The notes below the pieces were generated by a model. The model saw only the letters and a program-made list of their open reading frames with translations. It did no database searches and had not been told where the DNA came from. A DNA stretch of 7,181 bases from Clostridia bacterium. GTDB lineage: Bacteria > Bacillota_A > Clostridia > Oscillospirales > CAG-272. Positions 4,836 to 7,181 of this stretch are shown one piece after another. Within the stretch, counting starts at the first letter, position 1. Every line of letters starts with the position of its first letter. Made by a program: the position numbers and the translations under genes. The stretch lies in contig JAFTHF010000323.1 of NCBI GenBank assembly GCA_017457545.1, positions 1 to 7,181 on the forward strand, given 5' to 3'.

Positions 4836-6149
4836 ATGGAAGAAAAAGCTATTTTATCCTTTCGGGCCAAGGAGTTTATAAATAAGGGTTGGTCTAAGGA
4901 TAAGAAATATCTTGTTACTGACGGGAATGGAGGCAAATTTTTGCTTCGCATTTCACCAATTGAGCAGTATGAGAGAAAGAAAAAGCAGTTTGAGTACATG
5001 AAGCAAGTGGCGTCACTTGATGTTCCTATGTGCAAACCCATAACCTTTGGAATATGCGATGAAGGAGTTTACTCCCTTCAATCTTGGATAGACGGTGTTG
5101 ATGCTGAGGAGAATGCACCCAAGCTGACAGCGAACGAGCAATATTTTTATGGCTTTGAAGCAGGGAGAATATTAAAGGAGATTCACAAAATCCCCGCTCC
5201 CGACAACATTGAAAGTTGGGAAGCATATTTCAATCGCAAGGCTGACAGAAAAATTAAAATGTATAGCGAATGTCCTATAAAATATGAGAACGGTCAAGCA
5301 TTTATCGATTACATAAATTCTCACAGGTATTTGCTTAAAGACCGACCTCGCACATATCAGCACGGAGATTATCATATCGGAAATATGATGATTGGAAATG
5401 ATAAAAAGCTCTACATCATTGACTTTGACAGAGATGATTTTGGCGACCCTTGGGAAGAATTTAACCGAATCGTTTGGTGTGCACAAGCAACTCCGTTGTT
5501 CGCTACAGGAATGGTGAATGGATATTTCAATAACAAGGTACCTTATGAATTTTGGGAGCTTCTTGCATTATACATAAGCTCAAATACCCTTTCTTCTGTT
5601 CCGTGGGCGATTCCTTTCGGAGAGAAGCAAGTAAACGTAATGATAAATCAAGCCAAGGACGTGCTTAGCTGGTATGACAATATGAAAACCCCGATACCTA
5701 CTTGGTATAAAGGGGTACTCGACATTCACAGAGTGTTTGGCATAAAGGAAAATGCTGAATACCGAGACAGAGAGGGAGCATACATTATTCCTATTAAGGA
5801 TAATAAAGTGGGTGTAATTAAAACGCCAAAGGGATATTTTCTTTTGGGTGGTGGAATTGATAAGGGCGAAAATCACAGTAAAGCCTTGACAAGAGAATGT
5901 CTTGAAGAAGCAGGTTACATAGTAAATATAGGTAGAAAGCTTTGCTCTGCGGAGGCATATACAAGGCACCCCACAGTTGGATATTTCCACCCGATCCAAA
6001 CGTATTATATTGGAGAACTTATAGAAAAGGTGCAAGAGCCTATTGAAGGCGATCACGAATTTATGTGGGTTGAGTATGACAAGATAAAAGGTAAAATGTT
6101 TTTAGAAATGCAAAATTGGGCTATTGAGCAAGTAGAGAAACAGAGGTGA
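4836..6149 (+). CDS. Aminoglycoside-phosphotransferase-like kinase fused to a C-terminal Nudix hydrolase domain
   Basis: The protein has 437 residues. I chose ATG 4836 because GGGGAGG (4821-4827) lies 8 bases before it. The in-frame GTG at 4827 overlaps that site and is unlikely. Residues 1-290 are an APH/choline-kinase-type fold. A likely ATP-binding lysine is K34 in GGKFLLRIS. The catalytic loop is H176-G-D178-Y-H-I-G-N183, and the metal-binding IIDFD has D196, followed by GDPWEE. Residues 310-437 are a Nudix domain with a complete box at 339-361 (G339, E345, R353-E354, E357-E358, G360). Both sets of catalytic residues are intact, so both domains should be active. The kinase would phosphorylate a small-molecule hydroxyl, and the Nudix part would hydrolyse a nucleoside-diphosphate-linked compound. 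The substrate is unknown. Resistance to aminoglycosides should not be assumed from the fold. It is first in a three-gene operon. Confidence 0.9.
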   Translation: MEEKAILSFRAKEFINKGWSKDKKYLVTDGNGGKFLLRISPIEQYERKKKQFEYMKQVASLDVPMCKPITFGICDEGVYSLQSWIDGVDAEENAPKLTANEQYFYGFEAGRILKEIHKIPAPDNIESWEAYFNRKADRKIKMYSECPIKYENGQAFIDYINSHRYLLKDRPRTYQHGDYHIGNMMIGNDKKLYIIDFDRDDFGDPWEEFNRIVWCAQATPLFATGMVNGYFNNKVPYEFWELLALYISSNTLSSVPWAIPFGEKQVNVMINQAKDVLSWYDNMKTPIPTWYKGVLDIHRVFGIKENAEYRDREGAYIIPIKDNKVGVIKTPKGYFLLGGGIDKGENHSKALTRECLEEAGYIVNIGRKLCSAEAYTRHPTVGYFHPIQTYYIGELIEKVQEPIEGDHEFMWVEYDKIKGKMFLEMQNWAIEQVEKQR

Positions 6150-6153
6150 CTTC

Positions 6154-7036
<883 letters not shown>

Positions 7037-7042
7037 GAATAA

Positions 7043-7070
7043 AAAGCGAGTGCATTGCGGCACTCGCTTT
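7043..7070 (+). terminator. Intrinsic terminator of the Nudix operon
   Basis: An 11-bp perfect stem, AAAGCGAGTGC (7043-7053) with GCACTCGCTTT (7060-7070), around the loop ATTGCG, just after the last Nudix stop. The U-run is short (TTT, then CAATATA), so termination may be partial in this direction. Confidence 0.75.
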
Positions 7071-7075
7071 CAATA

Positions 7076-7087
7076 TACATAAATGTA
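7076..7087. repeat. Dyad TACAT-AA-ATGTA
   Basis: Arms TACAT (7076-7080) and ATGTA (7083-7087) face each other across two bases, just after the terminator. They share the TACA/TGTA core with the repeats at 7103-7167 and could be another copy of the same protein-binding site. Confidence 0.3.
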
Positions 7088-7102
7088 GTCGAGATATCTT
7101 CT

Positions 7103-7167
7103 TAGTACATAAGCCCATTTTATTAGTTAATCTTGAAATCCGTCAGTTTATGTACTATAATGTACTA
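7103..7167. repeat. TAGTACATAA/TTATGTACTA inverted repeat with a third TGTACTA copy
   Basis: TAGTACATAA (7103-7112) is the exact reverse complement of TTATGTACTA (7148-7157). The core ATGTACTA recurs at 7160-7167, exactly 10 bases (one helical turn) after its first copy at 7150-7157. The two direct copies flank and overlap the -10 box of the promoter at 7133-7161. This arrangement fits an operator array with a possible DNA loop. It could alternatively be the arms of a recombinase attachment site. Confidence 0.5.
7133..7161 (+). promoter_or_regulatory. Sigma-A promoter for a gene beyond the right edge
   Basis: TTGAAA (7133-7138), a 17-base spacer, then TATAAT (7156-7161). The predicted start is near 7168, and no coding frame begins before the window ends. 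The -10 box lies between and overlaps two ATGTACTA copies, so a protein bound there would block RNA polymerase. Confidence 0.65.
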
Positions 7168-7181
7168 CGATAAATCTCATA

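Noticed and set aside
5580..6056. 158-aa antisense open frame inside the APH-Nudix gene
   Set aside because: It is a shadow of a well-supported coding gene with intact catalytic motifs, and it has no family resemblance or ribosome binding site.

Overview
The window looks like an accessory stretch of an AT-rich Clostridia chromosome, probably a gut-type Firmicute. The grounds are strong AGGAGG-type ribosome binding sites, sigma-A promoters of TTGACA/TATAAT type, short intergenic gaps, hairpin terminators, and gene families common in that group (TIGR04076, the GlpA-like/DUF1667 oxidoreductase set, a BclA-like collagen remnant). I cannot name a genus.

Layout. (1) Positions 1-1113, plus strand: the end of an operon of small genes. 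It holds the 3' part of an unrecognised small protein that may be P-loop kinase-like, an 83-aa cysteine-containing protein, a TIGR04076 protein, and the first 12 codons of a GrpB-type gene that stops abruptly. (2) Positions 1149-1309: a gap with no convincing protein gene. It carries an extended -10 promoter whose predicted start falls at the 5' base of a long inverted repeat ending in a U-run. I read this as a candidate small structured RNA of about 80 nt. A strong bidirectional terminator follows. (3) Positions 1332-4403, minus strand: a three-gene, ATGA-coupled operon of a GlpA-like FAD oxidoreductase with a C-terminal [2Fe-2S] (BFD-like) domain, a second FAD/NAD(P) oxidoreductase, and a DUF1667 cysteine-motif protein. 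A promoter precedes it. (4) Positions 4407-4643, minus strand: a frameshifted and truncated remnant of a collagen-like surface/exosporium-type gene that still has a promoter and ribosome binding site. (5) Positions 4774-7070, plus strand: a promoter with full consensus in both boxes drives three tightly packed Nudix genes. The first is an aminoglycoside-phosphotransferase-like kinase fused to a Nudix domain. A hairpin terminator closes the unit. (6) Positions 7076-7181: a second plus-strand promoter embedded in repeated TGTACTA/TAGTACA motifs, apparently the control region of a gene beyond the right edge.

How the genes work together. The minus-strand operon is predicted to be an electron-transfer system oxidising glycerol-3-phosphate or a similar substrate, with electrons passing through the flavins and Fe-S centres. 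The Nudix operon is predicted to act on nucleotides or phosphorylated small molecules. Its substrate cannot be read from sequence. The most novel items are the candidate small RNA at 1184-1263, the APH-Nudix fusion within a triple-Nudix operon, and the operator-like repeats at the right edge.
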